Source: Dryococelus australis (taxonomy: Eukaryota; Arthropoda; Insecta; Phasmatodea; Phasmatidae). Taken from it: DNA of 64,000 nucleotides. The stretch is from positions 230,111,265-230,175,264 of the forward strand of contig CM056993.1 of the NCBI GenBank assembly GCA_029891345.1. Direction: 5' to 3'. A program made the position numbers and the translations under genes. This document shows positions 60,710 through 64,000 of this stretch, piece after piece (within the stretch, counting starts at the first letter, position 1; each line of letters begins with the position of its first letter). The notes beneath the pieces were generated by a model. It saw only the letters and a list, made by a program, of their open reading frames with translations. It did not search any database and was not told the DNA's origin.

Positions 60710-63700
60710 GGAAAATTACCCCATTATATTCTACAGTTTGTGGCAGCTGCACACCCGTTAATAGTTCACATGCCATCTTTAAACGACATCTGCCCAATCA
60801 CACGGCCACAGTCGGTAATGTACTAGTTACAGCACTGGACCTGGGAAAATATAAAAACTTTGAACTAAAACTTGGCACATGTCAACAAACTCAACACACA
60901 TGACACTACACATCCTGCCTGCCTTTAAATATTGTATTTCAACTAATTCACTGGCAAGGGACATAGCTTCACAACTGGTCTGTTAATGGTTCCTGATAAG
61001 GTGAATACCTGAGCCACATGCACGACATCGTCAGGGCCAGGGAATGTTTTCACAACATGACGTAGATGCCAGTTCAAGTTGGCATGTAAGGTTCTTGAAC
61101 AAGGACAAATGTCCCCACTTGCAGTACATGCCTCATTCGTCCACTTACCCTGAACTTGCAGCTGATGAAGATAATCCTTGTGCCAATGTGACCAAACGGA
61201 TTAATGAAGTTGCTGTAGAAGTGTCCACTTTGAAAGACGATTAGCTGGAACTGTATCACATCCTCGTCTGAGAGTATCTGAGGTGGACTTAATGCTAAAA
61301 AATGACGGGGTCAGAACATGGAGGTCTGAAGGATCTGTAGATAGAGGACACAGTGGTTGCGAGTAGAGGACTGGCTCTACTTGGGTGAACACAGTGTAGA
61401 ACTCGTAACTCAGCAATAGCTTCCCACAGTCCTCTGAAGTGAGATGCTCCAGGTGGGTTGAAGTGCCAAGTGATTTATTGCCTGCATAATGCTTGTTTGA
61501 AAGTCTCATCTTTGCTTGTGCTAAGAAGGAACATATACAATTACTTCAGCTGGTTGCTAGCAACAAAAAAGTTTGTCCCGCAGTCACTCAACAGATCTTG
61601 ACACCACCCACGATGTGCCACGAATATTCGCAGTGCAGCCAGAAGTGAGTCAGTACTGAGAGATTACACCAATTCCAAATGTAGTGCTTTTGTAACAAGA
61701 CAGAGAACAAACAGATCATGGCTCTGACCACTGTAATGGAAAAATCGACCAGCATAATTCACTCACGTTTTCAGAAAAGGCTTGGCATGAGTGACTCTTT
61801 CAATTGGAAGATTTCCCATTCTTAGTGTTATATGTTGTAGCCAACAGCGAAAACATATCATGCACAAGTACAGCCTGCGTCACACTACATCTCTGCTATT
61901 GATGATCTAGAAATTTTGCTGGAGTACTGATAAGCATTGTGGACCAGGATAGAGAAATCTATGTGCAGTTGGTCAATAATCAACTCAGTCAAGCAACACT
62001 ATTTTGAGAGATGTGCAGAATGTTTCTGATCATGTGGAAAAGCTGATGCATGAAACCTCCTACCAAGTCAAATTCCTTCCAAGTAAAGAAATGAATTTAA
62101 CTTCCGAGGGTATCTGGACACTTTCCCTTCTCAAGAGATGACAATTCTGATGCGAAATTTACCTGTTTTTTTTTTTTGAGCCACTCCAGCCATCAGGCTG
62201 GAAGTTGCCTTGTGCTCTTCAACCAGTAAGCCACACACTAATTCTGCCAACAGTTCACTGTGTTTTGGCCAGACATCCTTAGTCCCCTGCAGCCACATAG
62301 ATCCCTACCACCACAGAGGATGGCTCGCAAGTTGGGATGGTAAGAGGCCCCTTGAAGCGCAGTCTGCAGGATTTTGCTCTCATGGCACATGGTGACGCCA
62401 CTCTGAAGGGGGAGGGATGTTTGTCTGAATTTATTCAACCCTGTTGGCTAAAAATGTCTTCCAATGATGGGATGATGAACGAATCTATGCCAGTGTTACA
62501 GTGGAATCAGTCCGGGCAAACACATTAGCTAACTTAAAAAAGTTGACCCAAAGACAGTTAGGACGCAACGAAGTGTTTCTTGCCAACAGTACTGCTGTAC
62601 ACAATTCCAAGCCTTGGAAGCAAAACCCATTTGATAGGTGCCACCTTAGACCACCCTATGACCAGGTGCAACAACAATGAACCATCCTGATGAACTACTC
62701 GTAAATATACTATTGCAGCATAGCCAACCTCTAAGCTGTCTGGAAAACTATGGAGCTCCACTAAACAGTAAGTAGCAGTCACTAGAAGTCCTTTGGGCAC
62801 TCTAATTCCCGCCAGCAGTGAAAGTTTTTTCCTGAGTTATAACCATTTTGTGTGAAGAGCAACAGGAAGTTCTGCATCCCACTCTATTTTCGCCAGCAAC
62901 AGCAAAGGGGACAAACAACCCAATGGGTCAAATATTCTTGAAAGATCATAGAGAATTCCCCGTCTAGTAGATGCTTTACTCTGAGGTTGCACTATATAAG
63001 AAAACTGGTCGACAATACGTTTACACTGCAGCCCTAAAACCTTCAAGGTGGTATGTTCGTCTGAATCAAACAAGTGACAGGCAGATTGCTGGAGCTGAGA
63101 TGATGACAATCCTTCAAGAAATTCTCGACAGTTGCTAGCAAATTTCTGAAGGTGAAATCCCCAAATTTTCACCAACTCAACTGGTTCCACTTGGAGGACA
63201 GATGCTTCTGCCACTGACTTCACACCAGTAACAATATCGTCCACATATGTACCTGAGATAAGGGCTGTTGCCGCAAGGGGGTATTGGTGGCAGTCGTTCT
63301 TCGCAAGTTGTCGAAGTGTACGAAGAGCAAGAAACTGAGCAGATGCTACCCCGTAGTCTACTGTTTTCAAATGATACTCTTATTAAACAAACTCAGATTC
63401 ATCTGAATGCCATAGAATTCTCTGAATACCTTGATGCTCAGCATGCATTAATTTGTCTGTACATTTGCTGAATCTCAGGAAACATAGTATGATGCAGAAA
63501 GATCCTGCAAAATCAAACCACTTATCTCACCCAGCAATTTTTGGCCTGGCAGCAATATGTAATTTAGTGAGGCACCTGATTAAGTTTTGGCTGATGCGTG
63601 AAATAAAACCCGAAGCTTGGTGGTTGTAATATCAGGATTCAAGACACAGTGGTGGGGAATGTACACAGCTGAGGAACAAGCTGTTGCAGCCTCAGGTACC

Positions 63701-64000
63701 TCTTCCATGTGGCCAGTAGTGATATCTTCCATGTGGCCAGTAGTGATATCATCTGCCAAAAATTCTGCATACATCTGCTTGAGCTCAGGGTTCCACCTAA
63801 ATCTTTTCTCCAGCCCATGTAGTCGAGTTAGAGCTTGAGGTCTAGAACTTCCTAGCTCTGGCTTTGCTGACCTGAATGGAAGGCACACCTTGTCCCTGCC
63901 ATATGCAGTTCGCTGATGAGCTTGATCAAATATTGTTTCACAATGTTTCTCGTCTGGGGTAAGAGGAGCGGCCATGGGTAATTCCTCTAACTCCCAAAAC
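60710..64000 (-). pseudogene. BEL/Pao retrotransposon pol relic
   Basis: Minus-strand fragments follow BEL/Pao order from the right edge. The RT start has FWELEELP, GRDKVCLPF, GSSRPQALTRLHGLEKRF, YIPHHCVLNP and TTKLRVLFHAS (63580-64000). Then come the catalytic SGTYVDDIVTG near 63250 and STRRGILYDLSRIFDPLGCL (about 62930). RNase H words run through VGYAAIVYLRVV (about 62720), with PADCASRGLLPSQLASHPLWW near 62300-62380. Integrase words include SQPLCPLSTDPSDLHVLTP (about 61330) and GPDDVVHVAQVF (about 61015). Frameshifts and stops are frequent. No LTR is seen and the 5' part is outside the window. Confidence 0.85.
63701..63748 (-). repeat. Perfect 24-bp tandem duplication in BEL/Pao RT
   Basis: Two identical 24-base units give a duplicated DITTGHME in the encoded protein. 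The family has a single GHM motif here. The duplication is in frame. Confidence 0.9.

Overview
The window looks like nuclear DNA from an arthropod, most likely an insect with a large, repeat-rich genome. Genes have spliceosomal introns up to about 21.7 kb. The repeats include an env-bearing Ty3/gypsy element, BEL/Pao pol, an I/Jockey-superfamily LINE, hAT-like elements and tRNA-derived SINEs. The sequence alone does not name the species.

The only host gene I can support is cytosolic valyl-tRNA synthetase (ValRS), on the minus strand. Five consecutive coding exons are visible in transcription order: 60035-60180, 38218-38334, 38037-38127, 30013-30189 and 20344-20574. They have consensus splice sites and compatible phases and join into 254 uninterrupted codons. 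They cover the stretch from the editing-domain exit through the [11 protein letters not shown] block to the KMSKS loop. The N-terminal exons lie beyond 64 kb and the C-terminal exons were not found left of 20 kb, so essentially the whole window is ValRS gene body or intron.

Transposable elements fill the introns. From left to right they are: a non-LTR RT fragment (1-324, minus); two related LTR-element leader fragments (4.4 and 12.5 kb); a 69-bp minisatellite (4.6-4.85 kb); a Ty3/gypsy pol relic (6.1-7.5 kb, minus); a 496-bp hAT-like MITE with a perfect 8-bp duplication (16269-16764); an end fragment of a second hAT family (17.15-17.31 kb); two diverged copies of an unrecognised family (19.8 and 28.3 kb); three SINE copies (21.1, 23.4 and 59.5 kb); a 1.28-kb hAT-like element (23757-25036); a TA-flanked inverted-repeat element (25454-26318); a full-length but dead LINE with an 11-bp target-site duplication (31156-37315, minus); a gypsy gag relic (39.46-40.1 kb, minus); a decayed errantivirus-like element with gag, pol and env (41.2-49.0 kb, plus), whose env is split by a 1.4-kb hAT-like insertion; an unrecognised decayed minus-strand reading frame (49.56-50.33 kb); a 2.02-kb hAT-like element (56661-58682); a GA-rich microsatellite (60.4-60.7 kb); and a BEL/Pao pol relic running off the right edge (minus).

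All retroelement coding regions carry stops or frameshifts and are presumed dead. I found no tRNA or rRNA gene, no CRISPR array and no bacterial-type operon. Nothing here is clearly a new biological system. The least explained items are the 49.6-50.3 kb reading frame, the paired 19.8/28.3 kb sequences and the SINE family.
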